Of a stretch of 64,000 nucleotides of DNA, positions 49,701-58,701 are shown in pieces. How positions within the stretch are numbered: position 1 is the first letter of the stretch; each line of letters starts with the position of its first letter. Source of the DNA: Saprospiraceae bacterium (GTDB lineage Bacteria; Bacteroidota; Bacteroidia; Chitinophagales; Saprospiraceae); the NCBI GenBank assembly GCA_016706365.1, contig JADJJU010000005.1:62001-126000 (forward strand). Direction: 5' to 3'. A model generated the notes under the pieces. That model was not told the origin of the DNA. It made no database searches and was given only the letters and a program-made list of their open reading frames with translations. The position numbers and the translations under genes were made by a program.

Positions 49701-51245
49701 AGGAATAGTATCTATTATTGTAAAAGTAGCTATAGTGGGAGCAGGCAGTTCATTTCCACATCCATCTCTCAAATAAAACGAAACAGTAACATTACCGGAA
49801 TTTCCACAGCTTGCATTTTGTGAACTGTTGAGCAGTGCAATAGCGCCGGCCAAAGGCGGATCCGCTCTAAAACTGGTAAAACCACAATCATCTGTGCCTT
49901 GAGCACCGCCGGCGGATTCGACCCATTCTGTCAGTTCTGTTATTATTGCTGATGCTTCACGACATTGAATCGTTGTATCCTGTGCAGGATTTGTAAGAAA
50001 AGGTGCAGCATTATCAATTACTGCAAAAGTTGCAGGAGCTTCTACCGACTGATCGCAGTAGTCGCTGTACACAAACGTTACTGCAAGGAGCCCCAATACG
50101 GAATCAAATGATTCTCCATTGATATCTACATCGTTCTCGCAAGGAGCATCAATAGATACCTGGAGTAAGCTGTCCAATTGATCAAGAGAAACTTCTTCAT
50201 CATTAATCTTGTACGAAATCAAAAGCTCTCCTTCGCCCAAACAGTTATCTGAGGTTTGTACATTAGCTCCGCTCAATAACCAGGTTCTAAATACTCCAAA
50301 TACTTCTGAACCATCACAAACATAGGCCGTGTCCTGAGGCAACACATCGATTGTCGGACCGGTATTATCATTAAAAAGGAATGAAGCGGTAGTAGAGGTT
50401 GAGTTTCCGCAAGCATCCGAAGCTACAAAAGTAACTTGTACGGGTGAATTGCAGGCTCCTTCCAGAACTGGATTTGCGGGGATTGTTGTCCATGTAATTG
50501 CAGAACAATCATCTGTAGCAACTGCTCCGGCTCTGATATCAAGCCATGCATCAAATGCAGCTAACAATGAACCATTGCTGCAATTATGTGTAAGATCGAC
50601 GGCCGGACTGGTAATTTCAGGATCAACGACATCCGGAATGGCTGTTATTTCCTGAACAAAGAAGCCTTCATTGCCTGCTTCATCTACAGCTTTCCATGTT
50701 CGGGTGAAACTCATTTCTGTGCAAAAACTGAGTGTATCAGAATCTGTAAAACTGATTTCAATGAGCTCAGTAGGTGTACAATTATCAGTTACAGAATTGG
50801 GGGGTAAGCTTACTATCTGTTTACAAGTAATACTAACCTGATCCGGAATCATGGATGTATTGAACACCGGAGGGCTTTGATCCGTAAATGCAATAGTAAA
50901 TTCAAAATCAGTAGAATCACCCATATTATCGAAAACCCGGTATATCACAGTGACAGTAGCACCTGCAGGAACGAAACCATCAATCACATAATCATCAGAA
51001 ATAATAATCTGGATGCTATCAATCATTATTGGGTCAAGCGGGGTAATAATTGGGTTATTCATTGTGTCCCAATTCAGAATACCTTCACAACCATTTCCAA
51101 CTGCAACAGTATCCGGACCCAGGTATTCAAAAATAAATTTATCCTCCTGAGCATTAGCTCCTATTGTATTGAAAATCAATAAGGAAAATAAAACAAAGGT
51201 CTTTTGCGCAAAGTCAATTACGGTAGAGTATTTTATCATATACAA
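43711..51245 (-). CDS. Giant T9SS-exported adhesin with HYR and Ig-like repeats, interrupted by a 1-base indel
   Basis: From 51245 one frame runs for 2126 codons and stops at 44865 after an obvious frame change near 44973-44975; the next frame continues (YSGAEYIWSGPGGFNS) and ends in a 342-codon part. One T added at the TTT run at 44973 gives 2511 residues. Order: signal peptide; about a dozen HYR-like repeats (D-x-PP-x-I, DNC/DACGN motifs) to about residue 950; two nested jelly-roll-like inserts (about 958-1078 and 1201-1335); seven to eight Ig/PKD-like repeats with CEG/CxGD and GxYxV strands; a cadherin-like segment; and a CHU_C type B sorting domain (TIITPNDDGINDVFFIPC). Expected surface adhesin, SprB-like in context with PorP/SprF. 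Confidence 0.85.
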
Positions 51246-51407
51246 TTTCTTGAGCTGTTTTCAATCACCACAACAAGATGACAGCATTTATGACTGCACA
51301 GTTGGGGATAGGTAACAAATTTAAGACAATTGTAATACCTGCCGCAATAAGTTTGAAACAAATCAAAAAAATGGTAATAATATACCCTGAAGATTGTAGA
51401 AGAATGT

Positions 51408-51605
51408 CTATTCTTCTTCCTGATCCAGATCTCCTTCCGGCTTCTCGTTTAGTTTTCTATCCTCAACATGTTCATTGAGAAAAGTATTGATTTTATCTAT
51501 GCCGAAAGTGCTCTCTATTTGCCCGAATTCATTGATCTGAATTTGGAATCCCTGAAGCTCTTCATGCGTAGCCGGCCTTTTGGATGTTCGTTTTCGCTTT
51601 GACAT
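51408..51605 (-). CDS. Conserved small protein downstream of gltX
   Basis: A 65-residue acidic/basic soluble protein (KRKRTSKRPATHEELQGFQ ... FLNEHVEDRKLNEK), with a basic N-terminus and acidic C-terminus. It begins one base after the gltX stop and so is co-transcribed with it. Function unknown. The length and tight spacing argue for a real gene. Confidence 0.65.
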   Translation of the reverse strand: MSKRKRTSKRPATHEELQGFQIQINEFGQIESTFGIDKINTFLNEHVEDRKLNEKPEGDLDQEEE

Positions 51606-51606
51606 T

Positions 51607-53145
51607 TTATGCTGGTAAATGACTGCTATCTTCGATAAGTTTCTGAATTCTTGCCTGAGATTTTCTCAGACCGATCAGCATCACTGTCTGAAACAAATCA
51701 GGACCTTTTAATGTTCCGGCGATTGCAATTCTTAATATAGGAAGCACTTGTCCCAGGCCCAGGCCTGAATTGGCTATATAATCCTTCACTGCGTGTTCAA
51801 GTTCTGTAGAATCATCTGAATTCCAATTTCCCAGCAAATCAGCCAGGCCCTGAATTATATTTTTGTGTTCCGGATTCCATTTTTTCTTAAAAGTATCTGT
51901 ATCCTTTGGGAAATCCTCAGTGAAAAAATAAACTCCATCTCTCACAATATCAGGATATACTGTAATTCTGTCCTTAAGCAAATAACAAACTGCAGCCAGA
52001 TATTCTTCCGATGCATTCCATCCTGCGTCTTTAATCAGCAGTGTTACATGGGATGCAATTTCTTCCCCTGATTGATTTTTCAAATACTGTTGGTTGAACC
52101 ATTTTATTTTATCAAAATCAAATCGCGCCCCGCCTTTGGAAACATGGGACAGATCAAATGCCTGAATCAATTCTTCCATGCTGAAGATCTCCTGTTCAGT
52201 ACCGGGATTCCAACCCAGAAATGCCAGGAAGTTGATCAATGCATCAGGGTCAAAACCTGCTTCTTTGAATCCCACGAAAGAATCTTCCGGATTTGGATCT
52301 TCCCATGAAAGGGGGAAAACTGGCATGCCAAGTTTTACCCCATCACGTTTGCTAAGTTTACCTTTGCCGTCAGGCTTTAAGATTAAAGGTAAATGAGCAA
52401 ATTGAGGCATTACTGATTCCCACTCCAGAAACCTGTACAAAAGTACATGATGTGCTGTACTGGATAACCATTCCTCACCCCGGATTACATGGGTTATTTT
52501 CATTAGATAATCATCCACCACATTTGCAAGGTGATAGGTAGGCATTCCATCTCCTTTCAGTATTATTTTATCATCGAGTTCAGAAGTATTGAAAGATACC
52601 TCGCCTCTGATAATATCTGTAAATCTTACATCTTCACTCGCCGGCATTTTCAAACGAATTGTATAAGCCTGCCCGGATGAGAGCGCCTCACTTACTTCTT
52701 CTGCAGACATGGTTAGACTGTTTTTCATTTCCAGGCGGGTAAGGGCATTGTAAGTTGCGCTATGGTCAAACTTTAATTTCCACTCTTCTCTTTTATGTTC
52801 CAGGGACTCTGCTGAATCAAAAGCATAGTAAGCATGGCCTTTCTGAATCAATTGATCTGCAAACTGAGCATACATATGCTTGCGTTCGGATTGTCTGTAT
52901 GGACCATAAGGACCACCCTGCATGGGACCCTCATCAAAATGAAGTCCACACCAGGCCAGAGCCTCGATAATATAATCCTCAGCACCAGGTACAAAGCGGT
53001 TTTGATCGGTATCTTCGATGCGTAAAATAAATGTTCCATTGTGCTTTTTGGCCAGCAAATAATTGAAAAGCGCGGTTCTTACCCCTCCGATATGAAGAGC
53101 CCCGGTTGGACTGGGTGCAAACCGAACTCTGATAGTTTGATGCAT
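51607..53145 (-). CDS. gltX: Glutamyl-tRNA synthetase
   Basis: Start at 53145 (MHQTIRVRFAPSPTGALHIGG) is chosen because the class I signature begins there; the frame extends to 53205 but adds residues foreign to the family. The 512-residue enzyme has the HIGH-like motif ALHIGGVRT and the KMSKS equivalent KLSKRDG, a Glu-specific HEDTD-like EDTDQNRF, and the C-terminal anticodon-binding helical domain. It charges tRNA-Glu. Length is normal for the bacterial discriminating type. One small gene follows. Confidence 0.96.
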   Translation of the reverse strand: MHQTIRVRFAPSPTGALHIGGVRTALFNYLLAKKHNGTFILRIEDTDQNRFVPGAEDYIIEALAWCGLHFDEGPMQGGPYGPYRQSERKHMYAQFADQLIQKGHAYYAFDSAESLEHKREEWKLKFDHSATYNALTRLEMKNSLTMSAEEVSEALSSGQAYTIRLKMPASEDVRFTDIIRGEVSFNTSELDDKIILKGDGMPTYHLANVVDDYLMKITHVIRGEEWLSSTAHHVLLYRFLEWESVMPQFAHLPLILKPDGKGKLSKRDGVKLGMPVFPLSWEDPNPEDSFVGFKEAGFDPDALINFLAFLGWNPGTEQEIFSMEELIQAFDLSHVSKGGARFDFDKIKWFNQQYLKNQSGEEIASHVTLLIKDAGWNASEEYLAAVCYLLKDRITVYPDIVRDGVYFFTEDFPKDTDTFKKKWNPEHKNIIQGLADLLGNWNSDDSTELEHAVKDYIANSGLGLGQVLPILRIAIAGTLKGPDLFQTVMLIGLRKSQARIQKLIEDSSHLPA

Positions 53146-53277
53146 GATTTGTATTTGCGGCAAAGTTACTTGAATTTTTTTTACTATATAATGCAATGTG
53201 AGCAAACCAAATGCGAAATAATTGCGTTCTTTATGGTGAGTTTATATCCCAACATTGACGAACATATCTAAGCAATC

Positions 53278-53934
53278 ATGTACCTGATCAAAACACCCGG
53301 TTTTGTGCAGAGTCTTTTTCCGAATTTTATCTGGAAAGGACCTTCTCAGCACAACAACATTTACCTCACATTTGATGATGGCCCTGTCCCTGAAGTTACC
53401 CCCTGGGTGCTTGATCTATTGGCTCAATTTGATGCCAAAGCCACCTTTTTCTGTGTAGGTGAAAATGCACAAAGATATCCTGAACTGGTAGAGCGCATCC
53501 GCAAGGAAGGCCACAGTTTGGGTAATCATACGCACAATCACTTGTCCGGCTGGAATTCAGAAAACATGGATTACTTCCATAATATCAGAAAATGCGCACA
53601 GATTGTTCAGTCAGATTTGTTCAGGCCACCTTACGGTAAAATGAAGCCAAAGCAGGCTCAATTCCTGCAAAGACATTACCGGATAGTGATGTGGGATGTA
53701 TTGAGCGGAGATTTTGATGAGGATATGAGCGGCACTCAGGTTGCAGATAATGTAATCCGCAATGCCAAGGAAGGTTCGATTGTTGTTTTCCACGACAGCA
53801 TCAAATCAATGAAAACATTGAAAGAAGCTTTACCTATGGTGATGCAACATTTCCATGAAGCGGGATATTCATTCAAAGCTATTGGAGATCAGCTTGCATG
53901 GGATGGGAGACCTGCAGTGCTTGCACATGCATAG
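53278..53934 (+). CDS. Polysaccharide deacetylase (NodB homology domain)
   Basis: A 218-residue carbohydrate esterase family 4 protein. Catalytic motifs are present: LTFDDGPVPEVTPWVLDLL (motif 1, DD), SLGNHTHNH (HxxxH zinc ligands), FRPPYGKMK (motif 3) and VVFHDS (motif 5). No clear signal peptide is seen, so it acts in the cytosol or is exported by an unrecognised route. It probably deacetylates an N-acetylated glycan such as a cell-wall or surface polymer. A rho-independent terminator follows, and it is divergent from gltX. Confidence 0.92.
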   Translation: MYLIKTPGFVQSLFPNFIWKGPSQHNNIYLTFDDGPVPEVTPWVLDLLAQFDAKATFFCVGENAQRYPELVERIRKEGHSLGNHTHNHLSGWNSENMDYFHNIRKCAQIVQSDLFRPPYGKMKPKQAQFLQRHYRIVMWDVLSGDFDEDMSGTQVADNVIRNAKEGSIVVFHDSIKSMKTLKEALPMVMQHFHEAGYSFKAIGDQLAWDGRPAVLAHA

Positions 53935-53971
53935 GAAATAAAGGATATAATTTAAAGTCTTAGAAATATAT

Positions 53972-54007
53972 AAAAGGCATTCCGGAGAGATTTGGGATGC
54001 CTTTTTT
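53972..54007 (+). terminator. Rho-independent terminator after polysaccharide deacetylase
   Basis: AAAAGGCATTCC and GGGATGCCTTTT pair with one mismatch around a ten-base loop, and a T-run follows. It lies about 40 bases after the stop codon. Confidence 0.8.
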
Positions 54008-54070
54008 AGTTATAGTTTACAGCTTATTTTACTACTCACTAGGTGAGTTCGCTGGCTTCTGTAGCTTTTG

Positions 54071-54118
54071 GTTTTGTCATGCATTTTGCTTGAAGACAGG
54101 CAAAATTCACGCCAAAAC
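54071..54118. repeat. Imperfect palindromic repeat, copy 1
   Basis: GTTTTGTCATGCATTTTGC and GCAAAATTCACGCCAAAAC form an imperfect inverted repeat (several G-U pairs). A related copy lies at 55779-55825. Other short hairpins (CCTGGA/TCCAGG and TTGCCAC/GTGGCAA) follow within 80 bases. Confidence 0.55.
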
Positions 54119-54241
54119 GGAGTTTTTGTATTTCCTCACCCTGGACTGCATCCAGGGTTACAAAGATTTTGCCACTCTGTGGCAATTATTTTTCTATTGC
54201 AAATTGTGAAATTGACCATCAAAATTTTGTTTAGACTTATC

Positions 54242-54299
54242 TCTTACTACTTACTACTTACTACTTACTACTTACTTTTCCTTATGCCTTATGCCTTAC
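54242..54299. repeat. Heptamer microsatellite
   Basis: About four to five head-to-tail copies of TTACTAC are followed by TTTTCC and then two copies of CTTATGC plus a partial third. They abut the 3' end of the lipoprotein gene. Confidence 0.8.
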
Positions 54300-54945
54300 G
54301 ACTTCAATTCATACACATAATCGGCAAACATGACCATGACATAGTTTTCCGGCTTTACAACAATCTCGTTTTTAACAAAGTAGAGTAGTTCTTCTCTGGA
54401 ATTAATATCGGGCACAAACACCATCGAGACTTCTGAGGGTGTGATTGCAGTTCCATTGTGAGTGGTGTACTGATAAATGCTTATATACATATGAAGGTGC
54501 TGTCAGTTTTCTCATGATGGATTACCAGTGAAATAGGGCCTGTATTAGTGCGTAAAGTCAAACTATCTCCCTTATATCGGTAGATCAGGTCTATAGATTC
54601 TTCATCAAGACCAAGAGAAATTCCTCTAAGTGTAAGTTCTGTATTTGATCTGATGTCAATCTCAGTTGCAAATCGAAGAGAATCTCTAAGCAGATTTAGC
54701 AGCTCAGCTTGCATATATTCAGGAGCAGCAAATAGATTAAAAAAACTATCGTGCGAAATTTGAACCGGTTCTCCTTCTGCATTTATTTTATAGGACCCAT
54801 CTGTTATTTCCACAGATTTTAGTTCATATGTAGCGGGAAATGCCAGTTCATGTAGCGGGCATATCATCCGGTTTTTGCATCCGGAATAGAGTAACAATCC
54901 AATAATAAAGAAATAGAATGGGAGTAAGGAGTTGATTTTTTGCAT
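54296..54945 (-). CDS. Putative lipoprotein, interrupted by a 1-base indel
   Basis: The 5' part (54945 to 54481) has a signal peptide and lipobox-like LLLYSGC, then about 135 residues of beta-rich sequence. The 3' part (54490 to 54296, SIYQYTTHNGTAITPSEV to YVYELKS) is in another frame. Adding one base in the TATA-rich stretch at 54481-54494 joins them into about 216 residues. I do not recognise a family. It ends in a heptamer microsatellite and has no operon partner. Confidence 0.6.
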
Positions 54946-55515
54946 AAATACTTACTTGATTTTTTGAAATCAATGAATTCTTGAAGTATAAATGCCGTTA
55001 GATTGTGATTATTGCAGGAGGGCTATAGGTTAACTTCAAAAGAGGGTGAACTATAAGCAAAAGATCAAAGAAAATTTTGCCCAATTTGCAGCTTTTTTTT
55101 ATACCGGATCGTATTATCCACATCAACCGGAAATGTGAATCCAATCAGTAATGATTCTATCATTGTGCTGAAGTAAATCAGACACTTTATTGGCCGGTGA
55201 GCGCTGTGTGAATAAGATTCACCTGTTATTCTTGGGTGGCCAAAAGGGAAAGATAAAAGTATGTTTCGAAATGTATTGAAAGTGTGTTTGATATCAGGGT
55301 CAGTTTGTCTTAGCTGAAATGGGTGCCAGCGGGGCGCTGATCCTGATTCTTAGATTTCAGCTTTCAGATGTCAGTTTTCAGATTTAGAACAGCCAAACAG
55401 CCGGGAATTATTTCAGGAATTTGAGTGAGATTAGTTTTTTATATATTTTATAAAATATTGTAAATCAGCTGTCTGGAGAGGTGTTAAATATGAGACTATG
55501 AATTTTAAAAAAATT
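54946..55515. other. Intergenic region with dispersed repeat copy 2
   Basis: A 570-base gap with no gene I can support. It holds the dispersed repeat copy at 55351-55405 and a related downstream piece at 55452-55475. The rest is AT-rich with no strong hairpin or conserved motif. Confidence 0.5.
55351..55475. repeat. Dispersed intergenic repeat, copy 2
   Basis: TTAGATTTCAGCTTTCAGATGTCAG-type sequence followed by AGAACAGCCAAACAGCCG and, after a gap, by TTGTAAATCAGCT. The same order is seen at 62541-62645 and, inverted, at 3008-3077. Confidence 0.65.
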
Positions 55516-55707
55516 TCAGAACCAGCTTCGGACTAATTCTACACCTCCGTAGAAGATAGCAAGCCAGACTAAGCCCTTGATCAGGAAGAACAGGAATAGA
55601 AGGATAGCCACTTTCCAACCTGCTTTTCTCAACAAGCCTTTCCAGCCCTCTTCTTTGAGGACTTTTTTGTAAGTTTTGATGCTGAAGCGGGATTGAGTTT
55701 CTGACAT
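55516..55707 (-). CDS. Small membrane protein, one transmembrane helix
   Basis: A 63-residue protein starting at the ATG at 55707 (a start three codons upstream is possible). The basic N-terminal half (SIKTYKKVLKEEGWKGLLRKAGWKV) precedes one strong helix (AILLFLFFLIKGLVWLAIFYGGVELV). Short proteins with this GWK-then-helix layout occur widely in Bacteroidota and are uncharacterised. It overlaps a poorer ORF in another frame. Function unknown. Confidence 0.55.
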   Translation of the reverse strand: MSETQSRFSIKTYKKVLKEEGWKGLLRKAGWKVAILLFLFFLIKGLVWLAIFYGGVELVRSWF

Positions 55708-55716
55708 TTTTATCAA

Positions 55717-56173
55717 AAGATTTCATAATACAAAACAAACCTGGATCACGTAATTTTGACGCGGCTTGCAGGTGTCTTGTTTTGTCATAATTTTTGCCTG
55801 AAAGCAGCAAAAATGACGCCAAAACAATTGTAATTTTCTTTTTTCCCCCCAGATTTAAATCCGTGGCTACTAATTGGTAAACCCATGGTCGGGGTTTACT
55901 CTGATTATTTCAAAACTTAATATTTATCAATTTTACAGAACATTGGTTTACAATGATTTAGACAGAATTTTTTTCTCGTTTTTTTTTGCAAAATTCCTTT
56001 TTAAAAACGACTACCTTTCATACCATCTAATTCGACTTACTCCAGACACCCGACCTTCCACTCATACCATCAATCCTATCAATCTTACTCACACTCTTAC
56101 CTTACACCTTCTACTCAAACCATCAATCTTCCCACACTCACAACCCACACCATCCACTCACACTTCAATCTAT
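55717..56173. other. Intergenic region with palindromic repeat and G-free tract
   Basis: A 457-base stretch between the small membrane protein and the rrf2 gene. It contains the second palindromic repeat (55779-55825), an AT-rich middle, and most of a tract without any G (56053-56190). No credible gene is seen; a 110-codon ORF across it is low-complexity. Confidence 0.6.
55779..55825. repeat. Imperfect palindromic repeat, copy 2
   Basis: GTTTTGTCATAATTTTTGCCTG pairs with CAGCAAAAATGACGCCAAAAC; spacing and sequence match 54071-54118. Confidence 0.55.
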
Positions 56174-56190
56174 TTATACCTTCACATTTT
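56053..56190. repeat. 138-base tract without a single G (plus strand)
   Basis: The plus strand contains only A, C and T for 138 consecutive bases, with recurring ACCATCAATC and CACTC words. It begins downstream of the SUF operon and runs into the last codons of the rrf2 gene. Confidence 0.85.
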
Positions 56191-56650
56191 GTGTGATTTC
56201 ATCTAACATGGATTGCAATTTGAATGTTGCATTTTTTTCAGTTCCCATCAAATCGGCGATGCTGATGCTTTCAAGGATCTGATTGACGGATGCTTGTACC
56301 ATGCGCCAAAGAGAACGAACCGAACAATCGATTGAATTCGTGCAAAATTTCCTTTCACCGGAATGAGATCCGCAGAAACTGGGATCGTATAAAGCTCCAC
56401 CCAGTGCAGAGAGCGCTTCATTGATATTGATTTGTGTTGCAGGTCGGGCCAGGACATAACCGCCTTTGTGTCCTCTGGTACTATTAATCAGATTATTGGC
56501 CCGAAGGGTGCGGGTGATTTTTGCCACATAAGGAATAGACAATCCTTCCTGATCACTGATCTGAGAAATGCTCAGTCCTTCATCGCCTTCTGATTTGGCG
56601 ATTCTGATCAGAATTCTGAGGCCGTATTCATCGATAGCATTTATCTTCAT
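56174..56650 (-). CDS. Rrf2-family iron-sulfur-type transcription regulator
   Basis: A 158-residue Rrf2 protein. The winged helix includes LSISQISDQEGLSIPYVAKI with the usual recognition helix, then the wing TRGHKGGYVLARP. A cysteine cluster FCGSHSGERKFCTNSIDCSV (C-x9-C-x5-C) resembles the IscR/NsrR [2Fe-2S] site, so it may sense iron-sulfur status. It is the last gene of the SUF operon, 32 bases after sufT. Its position and cofactor motif make it the likely autoregulator of the promoter at 62355-62419. Confidence 0.88.
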   Translation of the reverse strand: MKINAIDEYGLRILIRIAKSEGDEGLSISQISDQEGLSIPYVAKITRTLRANNLINSTRGHKGGYVLARPATQININEALSALGGALYDPSFCGSHSGERKFCTNSIDCSVRSLWRMVQASVNQILESISIADLMGTEKNATFKLQSMLDEITQNVKV

Positions 56651-56682
56651 AAACAGTTATTTATAATCAAGTCCAACATTTA

Positions 56683-56989
56683 TCAAAACATATCCAGTGC
56701 AAATCTTGCTTCTTCACTCATCTTATCCTTTGTCCAGGGTGGACTAAAAACCACTCTTAAATCCACATCGCTGATCCCTTCCACCTGCATGATTTTTTCC
56801 TGTACTTCCATCGGCAAGGATTCAGCCACCGGGCAAGCAGGAGAAGTCAGGGTCATTTTTACATGGACCTTATTTTCCTCATCAATATCCACACTATATC
56901 AGGCCCAGTTCCCAGATATTCACCGGGATTTCGGGATCGTAGACGGTTTTGATCGCCTTCATTACCTGATCATATAGTTCCTCAGACAT
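56683..56989 (-). CDS. sufT: SufT-like MIP18/DUF59 protein, with a short indel
   Basis: The 5' part begins at 56989 (MSEELYDQVMKAIKTVYDPE, then VNIWELGLI) and hits an in-frame TAG at 56894-56896. The remaining 69 codons (DIDEENKVHVKMTLTSPACPVAESLPMEV to the end) are in another frame. Two bases (TA) added in the TATATA-like run, giving WELGLIYSVDIDEE, restore one frame of about 102 residues. The TSPACP cysteine motif is intact. DUF59 proteins assist iron-sulfur cluster maturation. The gene overlaps the sufE stop by 8 bases. Confidence 0.82.
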
Positions 56990-57423
56990 TTTCATTTTTT
57001 ATTTTACCATCCAATACATATCCATACATTTTCATCTGCTTCACCATACTTGCCAATCCATTTGAGCGGTTGGGAGAGAGATGCTCTTTCAGTCCGATTT
57101 TGTCTATGAAATATAAATTTGCATTTACAATTTCAGCGGCCGGCTGACCTGTTAATACTCTTACCAATAAACCGATTATTCCCTTTGTAATCACGGCGTC
57201 ACTATCGGCACTAAAATCTACCCGATCCCCATTCAATGCTGCATGTAGCCACACTTTGCTCTGACAACCTTTGATTCTCGTGGTCCTCATCCTTGTATTC
57301 AGCAGCAATAGCAGGAAGCGATTTACCCATATCTATGATATACTCGTACTTCTCCATCCATTCATCAAACATGGAGAATTCCTCAATAATCTCATCCTGT
57401 ATGGCATCAATTCCGGGTTTCAT
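56982..57423 (-). CDS. sufE: SufE cysteine desulfurase activator, with a 1-base indel
   Basis: The first 48 or so codons (IQDEIIEEFSMFDEWMEKYEYIIDMGKSLP) and the rest (RIKGCQSKVWLHAAL to the end) are in different frames. One extra base lies near 57285-57293 (in GACCACGAGAATC); removing it gives EYKDEDHRIKGCQSKVW, matching the family spacing, and a protein of about 146 residues. The catalytic Cys is in KGCQSKVW. SufE takes the persulfide from SufS. It starts 5 bases after sufS and is overlapped by sufT. Confidence 0.88.
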
Positions 57424-57428
57424 TGTTG

Positions 57429-58677
57429 CTATTTTAATAAATCTATTGCTTTTTTAACCCCATTGACCAATGCATCTATTTCTTCAAATGTATTATAAAA
57501 AGCCATGGAAGCCCTTACAGTCCCTGGAATTCCGAATCGATCCATCAAAGGTTGGGCACAGTGGTGGCCGGTTCTGACAGCGATGCCAAGTTTATCCAGG
57601 ATCGCCCCAACATCATATGGATGGAGTCCCTCAATCAGAAAAGAAACGACTGATGCTTTCTCCGATGCTGTACCTATAAATCGAATGCCTTCTATGGTCG
57701 ATAATTGCTCCGTAGCATAAATAAGCAATTGATGTTCATATTCTCTGACTGCCTCCATGTCGAGTCCCTGCAAATATTCTATTGCTGCTCCCAGTCCAAT
57801 CACTCCGGCGATATCAGGTGTTCCAGCCTCAAATTTGAATGGCAATTCATTGTAAGTTGTCTTTTCAAAACTGACTCTGGAAATCATTTCACCGCCACCC
57901 TGATAAGGAGGCATCGCATTCAACCATTTTTCTTTTCCATAAAGAATTCCAATTCCGGTAGGTCCAAAAACTTTGTGCCCTGAAAACACATAAAAGTCTG
58001 CATCCAATGCCTGTACATCTACCTCCATATGTGGAGTTGCCTGAGCCCCGTCTATCAAAACCGGAATCCCGTGCTCATGAGCCATTCCGATTATTTTTTC
58101 AACTGGATTGATCGTCCCAAGTGCATTCGAAATGTGATTTACCGCTACAATTTTGACTTTTTCATTTAGTAATTGAGCATACACATCCATGTCCAGTTGT
58201 CCATTGTCGAGAACCGGAATCACTTTCAACTTAGCGTTTTTTCTTTCGCAAAGCATCTGCCAGGGAACGAGATTGGAGTGATGTTCCAGGCTGGAAACGA
58301 TGATTTCATCGCCCTGCGTGGATAAATTTTTCGCCGTAAGAAAATGCGACCAGGTTGATTCCTTCGGTTGTTCCCCTCACAAATATGATTTCGTGATCAT
58401 GCTCAGCATTTAAAAAAAGCTGCACTGTTCTTCTGGATTGCTCAAACTGATCTGTAGCCTTTTGACTCAACTGATAAACCCCGCGATGCACATTAGCATG
58501 ACCGGTTTTATAATATTCATTCATTGCATCGATGACTGCAAGTGGTTTCTGTGAAGAGGCAGCACTATCCAGGAAAACGAGTGGCTTTCCATTCATAGTG
58601 GTATTCAGTATCGGAAAATCCGCACGTATTTGCCCAATATCAAATGCTCTTTTCACTATTTCTGCCTGCTCAATCAT
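57429..58677 (-). CDS. sufS: SufS cysteine desulfurase, with a 1-base indel
   Basis: The 5' part (from 58677; RADFPILNTTMNGKPLVFLDSAASSQKP, HANVHRGVYQLSQKAT, EIIFVRGTTEGINLVA) runs to 58306 and stops. The 3' part (LEHHSNLVPWQML, VLIDGAQATPHMEVDVQ, DFYVFSGHKVFGPTGIGILYG with the PLP Lys, RTGHHCAQPLMD with the active Cys) is in another frame. The T-run at 58327-58331 appears one base too long; with four, SYGENLSTQGDEIIVSS is continuous and aligns with E. coli SufS. Corrected length 415 residues. It supplies sulfur to SufE and the SufBCD scaffold. Confidence 0.92.
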
Positions 58678-58701
58678 AATGAACTGGATTGATTAAAATG
58701 A

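Noticed and set aside
51278..51478. 66-codon plus-strand ORF before the adhesin start
   Set aside because: It overlaps the end of the small gene downstream of gltX, and shows no signal or domain features.
54242..54299. Possible CRISPR-like tandem repeat
   Set aside because: Units are 7 bases, head-to-tail, with no spacers and no cas genes.
53997..54388. Overlapping plus-strand ORFs (70 and 106 codons) after the deacetylase terminator
   Set aside because: They begin in the terminator and repeat region and run through the heptamer microsatellite; no protein-like features.
55505..55822. 105-codon minus-strand ORF overlapping the small membrane protein
   Set aside because: It covers the same DNA in another frame, contains part of the palindromic repeat, and lacks the coherent basic-plus-helix design of the 63-residue frame.
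55874..56206. 110-codon ORF across the G-free tract
   Set aside because: Composition is low-complexity (Thr/His/Pro/Leu/Ser rich) because the DNA lacks G; no start context, no family features, and it overlaps the rrf2 end.
56683..58677. sufS, sufE and sufT as true pseudogenes
   Set aside because: All catalytic motifs are intact on both sides of each break, and the flanking sufBCD genes are perfect; indels in homopolymers and repeats elsewhere in the contig point to sequence error.
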